The position numbers and the translations under genes were made by a program. 64,000 nucleotides of DNA from Shinisaurus crocodilurus. Lineage: Eukaryota; Chordata; Lepidosauria; Squamata; Shinisauridae. The notes beneath the pieces are model-generated. The model saw nothing but the letters and a program-made list of their open reading frames with translations, had not been told where the DNA came from and ran no database searches. Shown piece by piece: positions 21,098-32,059 of this stretch (position 1 is the first letter of the stretch; each line of letters begins with the position of its first letter). The DNA is taken from contig CM037879.1 of the NCBI GenBank assembly GCA_021292165.1, forward strand, positions 250,213,438 to 250,277,437. The letters are read 5' to 3'.

Positions 21098-22435
21098 GTT
21101 TTTTCTCCATTCTAAAAGGTTGAAATGCCTCTCCTGAGGCTTAGTTACTGGCAGTAAGAGCTTTAAGCTACAATATGCAGGTATGTTTGTATTTTTGGCC
21201 CCCACTCCTTTTGCCTTTGGCCTTGTCCCCTTTGCCTCCACCCTCCACTGGAATCTGGCTCCTAAGAGCTCCTCCGAAATTGAATTTGGCCCTTGGGCTG
21301 AAAGAGGTTCCTCACACCTTGAGTAGACAGTCCTGGGCTAAGTTCACAAATGGCCTGACATAGGCAGTCGACATGGAACCAAGCTTGGTTTTATAGAACA
21401 AGATCACATCCATTCCAAATGTTCAGAAGGAGCTAATGATCATATCATTGCATCAGCCTGAAAGTGAAGATCTCATCTGTCTCCATCAGATATATATATA
21501 TATATATATTTAATGCACTATTACTCCTGACACAGCTACCATATGCCTGAAAAGTATGAGACTGTTTCAGAAGTTAACAGCAATTTTGACATACAGTCTG
21601 GGCAGTCATTACTTCCAAAATGCCACATCGACAGCCACTTTTCAGACATCTGGTCTTGAAACCCTCTTCTAACCATTAGAGCTCTAGAGGAACCCAAGAC
21701 TGCAGCTTACTCACATACACAACTCTTTTCTCTATCATATGACCTAAGAAGATTTTCCTCTAAATTATCCATCACTTCCAAATGTAGACTGGGAAAATTG
21801 CTGCTCTGTAATATGCAGGGTGCATGATATGTTGCTTGGTACACTGGTATTCCAAGTTTTCGGACATTGCACTTTCATTTTTTGAAGCCATTGTGAATTA
21901 CATATTACTTCCAGCTTCAGTTTGTACAGAGAATATAAGCAAGTGAAGTGCAAGACCAAAAGAACAGATGTGTCATCTTGTCACTTTCATTAGGCTCTCC
22001 CTTGGGGACATTATCATTCTCAGATGTTTCAGATATACACATTTAACCACATCTAACACTGGAGAATTTCCCTTGGCATCCATAGCCCACTGAAAGTAGT
22101 AACCATTAACACCACACAATTAGAGCCAAAGCTAGAAGAAATGGGCACATGTGTACAAGTTTGATGTGCTTTATACAGGCATCCAATTATTCATCATATC
22201 ATATGTGCTACTGTGTGCATTCCCCCCTGCCATGGTGTATTACAAAGGCATTTCTAAGTGAGGTTCAGTGACTGGATTCCTGTGGAATTTTTGTCATGTG
22301 CAGTTAATTAATCTGTAGCAAAAAAGGGGGAAATCAGACTGGGAGAAAATGCCAGAGATCTCCATTTTTCCATCTGCCTCTCTACCAGTCACTGAACTGG
22401 GAGGTCCTCTAGTCTATAGCCACCCTCTCTTCATT
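21098..22435. other. Intergenic; AT microsatellite at 21490-21510
   Basis: A TA dinucleotide run of about ten units is the only simple structure. The last bases (22420-22435) are the left side of the gypsy target site. Confidence 0.5.
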
Positions 22436-22440
22436 TTTAG

Positions 22441-23177
22441 TGTGAAGGATCAGCAACCGGATCCTTTGCGTGAGTTCGGCAACTCTAGGGTTAACCGGCA
22501 GAGTAATACAGCTCGTATCGGCTCTCAAGTACAATAGGAAAAACCACAACCCTTTGTATGCCCAAATAAGGCTTTTTATTTGTTTATACAATAATCAGAT
22601 CGGAACTAGCAGCCTTCTAAGAACACGTTTACAGTCAACACAACCTTAGCTGACCCGCGTCTTACCCAATGAGCGGGCTCCGTGGCTAGCAGATTACATT
22701 CAGGTCAATATCCTCACATCAGAGACAGTACTTCTAGTCAGTTTCAGCCCAGCTCCCGATCGGCGCTTCCTAGCAGAGAACGGTGCACCCGGACGGCTTA
22801 TTCTTAGGTGGATCTGGCCCCGTGGTTCCCAACTACCCACTACCGGAAGGGAGAGGGGTTTTCTACCCCGGTTTTCCCGCTCCCCCCGCCCTCTGGGTCA
22901 GGTGGGGGCTTGTGCCTGCCCCTTCGTTCATGTGGGCTTATTCCTGCCCGGGAAGACGGTGACGTAGTGATACTTTGCAGCTCTTTGAGACTGCCCTGTT
23001 TGTTGATGGTCCTTGATGGTCCTTCCTGGACGTTTGTGGATCTCTGCCAAGGTCCTCCTTTGTTGGGGCTGATGACTTGTCTGGGTACTCCCTGGTGACC
23101 TCATCCCTCCTCCCTTGCCCCCTCCCTTGGGGAAATGTGTGTGCGTGTGTGTAACTGGGGTTTGGGCTTTCTCCACA
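22441..23177 (-). repeat. 3' LTR of the gypsy element
   Basis: It begins TGTGAAGGATC and ends TTTCTCCACA on the plus strand, so it has TG...CA boundaries on both strands. It is equal in length to the other LTR. Differences from that copy are at 22601, 22758, 22770, 23031 and 23050. Confidence 0.95.
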
Positions 23178-23188
23178 CCCTCCCATTT
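23178..23188 (-). other. Polypurine tract of the gypsy element
   Basis: Immediately upstream of the 3' LTR in the sense direction, the minus strand reads AAATGGGAGGG. This is the expected site for priming plus-strand DNA synthesis. Confidence 0.6.
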
Positions 23189-23228
23189 GGGGAAAGATGG
23201 CATTGGGGTCCACCACCCCAATCCCTAT

Positions 23229-24261
23229 CTAACTGTCTCCTACTGAGAAAGCCCGGGACAACCCATCTGCCACGATGTTGTCCTTACCCTTGATGTGCTC
23301 TACCGAAAAATCGAAATCCTGTAGGGCCAAACTCCACCGCAACAGCTTCTGATTGGACCCCTTCACCCTATCCAGCCAGCACAGGGGGGAATGGTCGGTC
23401 TGCAGTCGGAACCGGCGGCCCCACAGGTAGGGGCGAAGCTTGGTCACTGCCCACACTATCGCTAGGCACTCCTTCTCGACAGTGGCCAAGTTCCGCTCCC
23501 GAGGCAAAAGTTTTTTACTTAAAAAGGCGACCGGGCACAGCCCCTGCTCTGGCCGTTCCTGCAGCAAGACGGCTCCCATCCCTGCTTCCGAGGCATCCGT
23601 CTGCAGAACAAAAGGGGCTTCAAAGTCTGGGGCTTGCAGCACAGGGGCTGCCATCAGGCAGGCTTTCAGTCCTTCAAACGCTGCCTGGCAAGCGGCTGAC
23701 CATTGGACCTTAACGGGTTGCCGCTTCTTGCACAAGTCAGTCAGGGGGGCGGCTAGCTGGCTAAAATGGGGCACGAACTTACGATAATAGCCAGCCAGCC
23801 CTAAAAAAGCTTGGACCTGCTTTTTCGTCTGGGGTTGGGGCCAGGTGCGCACTGATTCTATTTTGGCTTCTAGGGGCTTGACACTACCTCCCCCTACCTT
23901 GTGTCCCAGATACTCCACCTCCCCCCTCCCAACCTGACATTTCTTTGCCTTTACCGTCAACCCAGCATCCTGAATCCTCTGAAACACCTGGCAGACATGT
24001 TGCAAATGCTGCTCCCAGGTGGAACTAAAAATGGCGATGTCGTCCAGATACGCGCAGGCGAACTCCCCCAGCCCATTTAGCATTCCGTTTACCAACCTCT
24101 GGGAGGTAGCCGGACCATTGCGGACCCCAAAAGGGAGGGTGGTGAATTGGAACAACCCCAGGTGGGTCACAAAAGCAGACTTCAAGGCAGCATCCGAATC
24201 GAGCGGAACCTGCCAATACCCCTTTGTCAGATCCAGGGTGGTGATGTACTTGGCCCCCCCC
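23229..24261 (-). CDS. Gypsy pol: reverse transcriptase (C-terminal part) and RNase H
   Basis: This is the downstream part of pol, in a different frame from the upstream part because of a one-base shift in a run of eight C at 24254-24261. It holds the palm of reverse transcriptase with LDLTKGYWQVPL and the catalytic YLDD (about residues 78-81 of this frame, nt about 24050). The connection region and a complete RNase H follow, with acidic residues in TDASEAGMG, VEKECLA, LQTDHSPL and VADGLSR. The frame stops about 50 bp before the 3' LTR. The product would copy the element RNA into DNA and degrade the RNA strand. The enzyme core looks intact apart from the frame break. Confidence 0.9.
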
Positions 24262-27200
24262 AAGCCTCTCCAACAGCACATCCATGTTGGGAATGGGGTA
24301 GGGGTCCGGGACGGTCACCTTGTTTATTTTCCGGTAGTCTACACAGAACCGGACACCCCCATCCTTTTGGGCTACTAACACGATCGGGGAGGACCAGGGG
24401 CTCGAGCTAGGAACAATGACTCCCAAGTCCAGCATGGCTTGGACCTCCTCGGCCATGACTTGGGCATGGGGCCCCACCGCTCGGTAGGGTAGGGATTGTA
24501 TGGGGGGGCTATCCCCTGTGTCAATGGTGTGTTGTGTGAGGGTGGTGCATCCCGGACGGTCCGAGAACATGGGCTGAAAATCTTCTAAGACCTGGGTGAT
24601 CTGTTGCCGCTGCTGCTCGGACAGAGAGGGGGACAGTTTGATCTCCTCCATTCCTCCCCCTTCCCCCCACTCGGCCAACAACCCTCCGTCAGGGTCTCCC
24701 GGTTCCACACACTCCTGTACTCCCCCCACCTTCGTTACGCGTTCCACATACAATTTCAACATATTTACATGGAAAACCTTTTGCCTCCCCGGCTGTCCCG
24801 GGAAAGCCACTTGATAATTCACCTCCCCCGACCTTCCAATCACGGTCCCTGGGCCCTCCCACTTCAAGCACAATTTGTCCGTCTTTTGGGGGCGCAGTAC
24901 CAACACCTGGTCCCCCACTTCAAAAGTCCGTGGCACAGCCGTCCTGTTGTACCACGCGCTCTGCCGCTGCTGTGCTGCTTCGAGATGCTGCTGCGCCGTC
25001 TCCCTCACCTCCCGAAGGACAGTCTGGAGGTGCTGCATGAAAGTATGCACAGGCATGGGGGCTTCCGCGGCAACCCCCTCCCATTCCGCCCGTAACAGAG
25101 CCAAAGGTCCCCTGAGCTCCCTCCCAAACATCAGTTCGTTGGGGGAGAATCCCAGGCTTTCTTGGGGGGAGTCCCGGTAGGCAAACAACAAGTAGGGAAG
25201 GGCTTGGTCCCAAGTCCCGGGGTGTTTAGCCGCATATGCCCTGATCATTTTTTCAAGAGTCTGATTGAAGCGTTCCACCAACCCATTGGTCTCGTGATGA
25301 TATGGCACCGAAGTCAGGTGCTCCACACCCCCCAATTCCCACATTTTTTTAAACAGTTTGGACACGAATCCCGTGCCGCAGTCCGAAACCACCGTGTGGG
25401 GCATTCCTAGGCGGGCGAAAAGAGAGAGGAGAGTCTTAGCCAGGCTGGTGGCGGAGATAGAGGCTAAAGCAAAAGCCTCTGCATAACGGGTGGCAAAGTC
25501 AACGACAGTCAATATGAACTTCTTCCCCGTCTTGGTGGGGGGATTCAAGGGTCCCACGATTTCCATCCCTATCCTTTCAAAGGGGATGCCCACAGTGGGT
25601 AGGGGTTGTAGGGGGGCTTTCGGATGGTCCCGGTTATGCCCCACCCGCTGGCAGACATCGCAGGACCGGCAATATTCCCGCACTTCATTTGCCACCATGG
25701 GCCAGTAAAACCCTTCTGTAACCCTGGCCAATGTCCGTTTCTGTCCCAAGTGACCTCCCCACGCTACATCGTGGGCCAGCTGCAGCACAGCCTGGCGGTA
25801 CTTCGCAGGCACAACTAATTGTCTTTTTCTTGGTTGGGAACCCGGTTCAGTCCTTGGGCAGAATTCTCGGTAGAGGGCCCCTGCCTCCCACAAAAACTGC
25901 TCTGACTGGTCCCCTACCCCGGGCCCTTGACTGGCCCGATCCCGACATCCCTGGAGGGATGGGTCACTTTGTTGCTCCTCTTGAAACGCCCTCTGAGTCC
26001 CAAAGTCTCGGGCCATTGGCGCAAACCGCCCGGGGTCTTCCTTTCTCCCCACAACCGCGGGAAGCGGCGGGGGACGGCTGGCTGCCTCTGCCGGGGCCAC
26101 TTTACTGCGACCGGGGGAGGGGACCGGGGACCTGGGAGGCTGCGGGGCAGGGGCAGGGGCTTGCTTGGCCCGACGCCGGGTCACCACCCCCACCTTGACC
26201 TGGGCCTCCCGGAACGCAATGTCGTTCCCAATGATGATTCCCCAATCTTGTTGTCCATGCACTATAACCTCCATCTCCCCTTCCCACCCCTTATACTTGA
26301 CCCAGACCCGGGCGAGGGGAACGGCTATGTTGGGAGAGTTATAGGGCTTTATGGCGCAGGTGCGCCCTTTTAGCAACTGTCTCTTCTTCACCTTATTCCG
26401 AGGTAAAGCAGTGATGTCCGCCCCAGTGTCCCTATACCCCACATGGGAAACATTGTTTACAGAGATGGACTCACAGAATTTGTCCTGGCTCCAACGCAGC
26501 TGCTCCGGTGAGGCAATGCGCATCAATGATGCCTGGGAGATGGCCCCTAGCGAATGCTGTCCTCCGCTCCTCAGGGACCGCGCTGCATCTTCCCCGTCTT
26601 CATCGAGGGACGAGCTGGACTGCTGATCCTCCTCGTGCTCCTCCGGTTCGCGGGACTCTGGAGCCAGCATCCTCCCCACCTTGCCCGGCGACGTCTTGGC
26701 GTTACGGCTCTTCGCGAGGAGTTTGGGGCAGCTCCTCTTGAGATGCCCCGGCTCTTTACAATAAAAACATCCGCTGGCGCTGGGGCTTTCTTTGGACTTG
26801 CCCAGGGCTCCCTCCCGAGGTTTGGAGTTGCCCTTTTCCGCGCTCCCCTTTGGCCCGCCACGATTGAGGTTGCCCCCCTTTGTTCCTTTGGGCTGCCGAT
26901 ACAGTCCCATTTGGTCGGCCAACTTGCCCATTTCCCTACAGTTTGGGGGGTCCCGATCCCTCACCGCCGTAGCTAGGTCCTCAGGGATAGTGGCACAAAA
27001 TTGTTCCTGGATCATGAGCTCCCGCACCTCCGCCAAAGTGGTCTTCCCGGTGGCCCCGATCCATGCGTCCCAAACCTGCCCCAGGTGCGCCATCCAGGAG
27101 GCATAAGTGTCCCCTGGGGTAGGCTGTCCGTAACGAAATTTACGGCGGCAATGTTCGGCGGTGAGGGCAAACCTCTCTCTCACCGCTTCCTTGAATGCCC

Positions 27201-27909
27201 CATAGTCCAAGGGGGCAGTTTGGGTGTGAATACCCAGGAGATCAGCCAGTTCCCCGCTGACCTGAGTCCTCAGGGCAGACATCCTTAAGTTGTCCGGCAC
27301 CCTCTGCTCCAGGCAGGCAGCCTCGAATAGGGTGAAAAAGATCAGCACATCCTGTCCCGACTGGTAGGTGGGGAATTGCTTCCTGTCCCATTTGGGGGTT
27401 GTGGCGCCCCCACCCTGAGGTGCAGGGGTTCCCCCTTGTCCGGTGCCCATGGTCAGCCTGGCCAACTCCAGCTGCATCTGTAACGTTACTTGTTGCTGCT
27501 GGCACATTTCTTGTTGATGCTGCATCAACTCCCTGGCTTGCTGCCAATTGAGTTGGGGAAAGAGGGCATCCAACCCTCCTCCCCCCATGGCTCCGCCAGC
27601 AACCCTTCTGCCGAGGTCTTCCTCCACCTCCGGGTCCCTCAGCTCACTTCTCCTGCCGCTACTGGTAAGGCTGGGGCTACCCCACTGCTTGGGTTCCTGC
27701 CCCACTAACACAGATGAGGGGGCTTCCCCCCCTCCCTGCCTTGCAGTCTTCGGCCGCACCACCCACTCCATTGTGGAGGTCTGGGTTGGGGTTTCTGGGC
27801 TGCTCACTAGCTCCAACTGCTCTTGGCTCAGGCTATTCATTTTCTTTGCTCTGAGCGCTCCCCAGCAATCTACTAGCCTGCCCAAAGCCCTGTTAGTTCC
27901 GACTGTCAA
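24254..27909 (-). CDS. Gypsy gag-pol: gag, protease, integrase, N-terminal reverse transcriptase
   Basis: A single frame of about 1,217 codons fuses gag with pol. Residues 1-380 are gag-like; the CCHC knuckle CFYCKEPGHLKRSC is at 381-394. Aspartic protease motif DTGAD is at 494-498. Integrase at about 700-930 has H713/H720 and C750/C753 for zinc, and a core with spacing D843-x35-E879; the first catalytic position is E783 (GMEIVGP) where Asp is usual. A GPY/F-like module (LKWEGPGTV) is at about 1015. Reverse transcriptase begins at about 1095 (VDYRKINKVT at about 1190). The frame breaks at the eight-C run. The start could be 27909 or the methionine near 27840, which has A at -3. Confidence 0.9.
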
Positions 27910-27925
27910 ATGTGGTTTCCAATTG

Positions 27926-27943
27926 TCCCGTCGCCTGCCACCA
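27926..27943 (-). other. Primer binding site of the gypsy element
   Basis: The 18 bases next to the 5' LTR read TGGTGGCAGGCGACGGGA on the minus strand. They start with TGG, which pairs with the CCA end of a tRNA. I do not recognise which tRNA would fit. Confidence 0.6.
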
Positions 27944-28680
27944 TGTGAAGGATCAGCAACCGGATCCTTTGCGTGAGTTCGGCAACTCTAGGGTTAACCG
28001 GCAGAGTAATACAGCTCGTATCGGCTCTCAAGTACAATAGGAAAAACCACAACCCTTTGTATGCCCAAATAAGGCTTTTTATTTGTTTATACAATAATCA
28101 GATTGGAACTAGCAGCCTTCTAAGAACACGTTTACAGTCAACACAACCTTAGCTGACCCGCGTCTTACCCAATGAGCGGGCTCCGTGGCTAGCAGATTAC
28201 ATTCAGGTCAATATCCTCACATCAGAGACAGTACTTCTAGTCAGTTTCAGCCCAGCTCCCAATCGGCGCTTCGTAGCAGAGAACGGTGCACCCGGACGGC
28301 TTATTCTTAGGTGGATCTGGCCCCGTGGTTCCCAACTACCCACTACCGGAAGGGAGAGGGGTTTTCTACCCCGGTTTTCCCGCTCCCCCCGCCCTCTGGG
28401 TCAGGTGGGGGCTTGTGCCTGCCCCTTCGTTCATGTGGGCTTATTCCTGCCCGGGAAGACGGTGACGTAGTGATACTTTGCAGCTCTTTGAGACTGCCCT
28501 GTTTGTTGATGGTCCTTGATGGTCCTTCCTGGATGTTTGTGGATCTCTGCCGAGGTCCTCCTTTGTTGGGGCTGATGACTTGTCTGGGTACTCCCTGGTG
28601 ACCTCATCCCTCCTCCCTTGCCCCCTCCCTTGGGGAAATGTGTGTGCGTGTGTGTAACTGGGGTTTGGGCTTTCTCCACA
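27944..28680 (-). repeat. 5' LTR of the gypsy element
   Basis: This is the promoter-bearing copy in the sense direction. On the minus strand TATAAA (28091 down to 28086) is followed three bases later by AATAAA (28083 down to 28078). One may serve as TATA box or polyadenylation signal, but both cannot work in the usual U3/R layout. Boundaries TG...CA match the 3' LTR. Confidence 0.95.
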
Positions 28681-28800
28681 TTTAGCCTGAGAGTTAGTGA
28701 GTGGACCAAGGTCACCCAGTCAGCTCACAGCTGAGTACAGATTTGAACCTACATCTCCACAGTACTACCACATACTCTTATCATCACATTACACTTATTC
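28681..28800 (-). repeat. SINE remnant used as gypsy target
   Basis: CCAAGGTCACCCAGTCAGC and GATTTGAACCTACATCTCC are a reversed, decayed tRNA-SINE body. The flank left of the gypsy (CCACCCTCTCTTCATTTTTAG) continues it, so the retrotransposon probably landed in this SINE. Confidence 0.5.
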
Positions 28801-28877
28801 TGGCATTCTTCATCACAGCTATGGTGGATTCACTTCCAAGTATGTATAACATATGCACAACTTGGGTTGGAAGATAA

Positions 28878-29103
28878 AGCCAATGTAGCGCAGTGGTGAG
28901 AGTGTTGGACTGGGACTCAGGAGATCCGGGTTCTAGTCCCCTCTCTGCCATGAAACTCACTGGGTGACTTTGGGCCAGTCACTGACTCTTAGCCTAACCT
29001 ACCTCACAGGGTTGTTGTGAAAATAAAATGGAGAGGAGAATTATGTAAGCCACCTTGGGTTCCTTGCAGAAAAAAAGGCGGGGTATAAATATAATAAATA
29101 AAT
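28878..29103 (+). mobile_element. Sauria-type tRNA SINE, copy 2
   Basis: A box region GTAGCGCAGTGGTGAGAG and B box GGTTCTAGTCC (about 28929-28939) form the head. The body has TTTGGGCCAGTCACTGACTC and CTACCTCACAGGGTTGTTGTG. The 3' end has CACCTTGGGTTCCTTGCAG and GGGGTATAAATATAATAAAT. It is very close to the copy at 3703 but lacks the GGA expansion. Confidence 0.85.
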
Positions 29104-29105
29104 GT

Positions 29106-29327
29106 TCATCAAATAAAAACAGCAAAGGGTCTTGTGGCACCTTAAAGACTAACACATTTATTCTGGCTTATGCTTTCATGGATACTGTCCACTTCATCAG
29201 ATACAGTGGATAGTGTCCATGAAAGCTTATGCCAGAATAAATGTGTCAATCTTTAAGGAGCCACAAGACTCTGTTGTTTTTGCTGCAACAGACTAACAAG
29301 GCGGCCCCTTTGGAAACTCATCAAATA
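29106..29327. mobile_element. Foldback insertion related to Penelope-like 3' ends
   Basis: A 202-bp insert (29116-29317) is flanked by the 10-bp direct repeat TCATCAAATA (29106-29115 and 29318-29327). The left arm has GGTCTTGTGGCACCTTAAAG and CTTATGCTTTCATGGA. The right arm is its inverted copy (TCCATGAAAGCTTATGCC to CTTTAAGGAGCCACAAGAC). The same arm sequence follows the GIY-YIG-coding block at 36170-36240. Penelope-like elements often have inverted terminal arrangements, so this may be a terminal-only copy; that is inference. Confidence 0.55.
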
Positions 29328-29515
29328 CTAATGCATGTTGGGGGACTAACTTGTTCCACTGGTCAGATGATACATGCAGTGCAATGATGTTAAATGTACA
29401 GTATGGCCTCATTTATCTATAGCTTGGGTCTTTTTATGTTCCTTTCTACTTTCAGGTGGGGGCTAAGCAGGGAGGCAATCTGTGAACAGCTAAAAGGTGC
29501 ATACCAGCTGCTCAG

Positions 29516-29686
29516 ATAGTTTCCAGGGGCGGTGCTACCATTAGGCCAACTAGGCAGCTGCCTAGGGCACAGGGCTAAAGGGGGCGCCAGAAATAGGGAG
29601 GGAGGGCTCAAGTGGGAAGGGAGGGGCGCTAAATATCTGATCTTGCCTAGGACACCATACTGCCTTGCACCGGCCCTGATAGTTTT
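29516..29686. mobile_element. Short hAT-type element (155 bp)
   Basis: The element is 29524-29678. Its ends are CAGGGGCGGTGC and GCACCGGCCCTG, with inner ACTAGGCAGCTGCCTAGGGC-type sequence. Flanks ATAGTTTC and ATAGTTTT are an 8-bp duplication with one change. The ends match the 979-bp element at 57553-58531, of which this is a cargo-free relative. Confidence 0.8.
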
Positions 29687-30461
29687 ACTGTTACTAGCCC
29701 CCATTATTATGTTCAATCTTCTTGTTCACCCAGAAAACTGTACAATTGAGCTGAGCTGTAATTTGGTAGCAGGCTCTCCGGTTTTTAACATGAAATATAA
29801 CCAGAAGAGGTAGCTCTATCAGCCTCACACATTCTTGCAGGAAATGATTTGATGATGTGCTGTCTGAATGTTTCCTACCTCCTCTAAAGCCCATCAACTT
29901 CCTGATCTGTCCTTAGTGGCTAATACAAATAATTGCCCCCACCCCCTATCCTTTCTTTAAAGTGTGCAATGCATTCAAACACACTTACATCTCTGCCCAC
30001 AAAAGTCTTTTCTATATGCTGAACATGACTGGTCCACCAAGCTTTTAAAGATGTCTGATGATTCGTTCCTCTAGATCTCCTCAATTCTACATCTTTAAAA
30101 AGCAACCCCCAAATTCAACATTTATTAATTGTGTAATGAGGATAAAAATCCCATAACTGTTTGTATAGCAAAGCTATCCAAGAGCTATTTGGTTGTATAG
30201 CTGAGCTGTCCAAGGGCTGCTTCAAAAACAAAACAAAAGGAGGAAGAAAAGTGCATCCCAACAAAAACCAACCACAATGATATTGATCACAGAATAACCA
30301 CAGAGTTATCAATGATAAACCTTCTACTATATTGTACCATGATGCAAAGCATATAAAAACATACAAGTTGTTTCTCTGTGGTTATACCAATATGACATAG
30401 AAGACAGTATTTACTTTTGGTAATGTCCTTATGGTGGAGAGTGGGGAGAGTCTCTTTACTG
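29687..30461. other. Intergenic, nothing recognised
   Basis: AT-rich DNA without supported features. Confidence 0.5.
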
Positions 30462-30545
30462 CAGCCTTTCCCAACTTGATACCCTCCAGATGTGTTGGAC
30501 TAATCATCCCTATCATCCCTAGCCAGCATGGCCAATGAGAGGGGA
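30462..30545. repeat. hAT-like MITE fragment
   Basis: CAGCCTTTCCCAACTTGATACC, CCTCCAGATGTGTTGGACT and AGCCAGCATGGCCAATGAG match the family at 38980 and 53107. The right end is missing. Confidence 0.55.
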
Positions 30546-32025
30546 AATGTAATGAATATATATGATAATTTCTACAGAAATTCTTTAGAATTTCTCCAAG
30601 AAATTCCACAGTGGGATCTAAAATTAAAAATGTAAAATATTTACAAAATAAAGCTTAAGATAACGGCCATCTCAGCTGCCTCAAGAAACACAGCTTCATC
30701 CAGGAGGAAAGTGATGTACTCAGCCTGGGTCTATCTCAGAAAACACATCAACAAATTAGTGCAGAAATATCAACTGTCAAAATTACAGCAACACAATACA
30801 AGCACCATTGTGAGTATATCTATTTTAACCATTGTATTGGAATGAAAGGCATTCCAAACCATCTTTCTCAGAAACAACAGGAGAACCTTCGAGAGATACT
30901 TGGCAGTTATGGCTGGGAAAACGTAGACATTACCACCCTTTAAGACATCCTAAATATCACAAGAGTTATGTCCTGCAAACAACTGATAAAACACCCCACA
31001 CATTATAAGTAACAATTTCATTATACTGTGTCATTTTGAACATAAGGGTGCACTAGTAGTATTCATAGTAGTATATATCCAGAAGGCCTTCTTCTGTAAG
31101 AACTTCATGTCCTGCACCCAACTCTGTTACTTTGTCCTTCCTCAGGCCTATTTTTTCTACCTATCCTTCTTAGGTGCTTTCATTCATCCCCCCTCTGAGA
31201 TAGATATACAAAGACAAAGAATGAGTTCCTATACCTTTAGTATTTTTATAGATGGAGGTTTGGCTGGTGCAATTTCTCCTGCAGGTGTGAGGAAAACTCC
31301 ACTCAATGAAGTTCCTGCCTCTCCACAACCATTGAAATGACCGGAGCCCTGTCTTCTAATGGCTCAGCCAATGGCAGCCAGATACATTTCTACCACCCAC
31401 ACACCCCTGGGACATCAAGGTAGCTCAGGCAACCACTGCCAGCAGCTTCATTACTATCCTTGCCACTACTGCAAAATTTCTTAATGCATACAAAATACAG
31501 AATAGCAGCAGTGGGCTAGACAGATGTAACCAAGGCTTCTTCTTACTCATGGCTAAAAGATTAGGTACACGCTACATGGCCCCCACCCACCCCCAAACCC
31601 ACACCCTGCTCTCAGGAATGAATACTCTCTCTCTCACACACACACACGCACACACACCACAACCACGGTTTTAATTGTTGTGAACTGCCCAGAGAGCTTC
31701 AGCTGTGCACAAGCGGCCTCTCAAAATTCTCCACCCTATTTGTGGGCATAGAAACTGGCTGGACAATTTCACTGAATTTCTCCAAGGGGAGGAGAAATTC
31801 TCCAACAGTTTCTCACCAGTAGGGCTGGCTCACCATTGACAGGAGTTTTAGTACAACTTTTCTTTCTCTCTTTTTTCCCCCTAAGGGTTTTTGGTTTTTT
31901 GCTCTGCTATGGCCTGTGGTAACAGCATCAGCTGTGTTGACAGCCTGGCCCTGATTTTGCATCCTTTACAATGCCCCATATACCTAGCAGCATTCTGGGG
32001 CATTATGGAAGGAGGGGATAGGAAG

Positions 32026-32059
<34 letters not shown>

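Larger units (their letters stand above)
22436..28685 (-). mobile_element. Full-length Ty3/gypsy LTR retrotransposon (Gmr1-like order)
   Basis: Two 737-bp LTRs (22441-23177 and 27944-28680) bound the element. TTTAG is duplicated outside them (22436-22440 and 28681-28685). Transcription would run right to left. Gene order on the minus strand is gag, CCHC finger, protease, integrase, a GPY/F-like module, reverse transcriptase, RNase H. Most Ty3/gypsy elements have integrase last; integrase-first order with gypsy-like reverse transcriptase is known from the Gmr1 group of deuterostomes. I count five substitutions between the LTRs, so the insertion is young. There is no env. One frameshift and a changed integrase residue are described under the genes. 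Confidence 0.9.

Noticed and set aside
24025..27909. Host gene with integrase-like domain (domesticated)
   Set aside because: It lies between matching LTRs with a target duplication and complete retroelement domains, so it is a recent retrotransposon.
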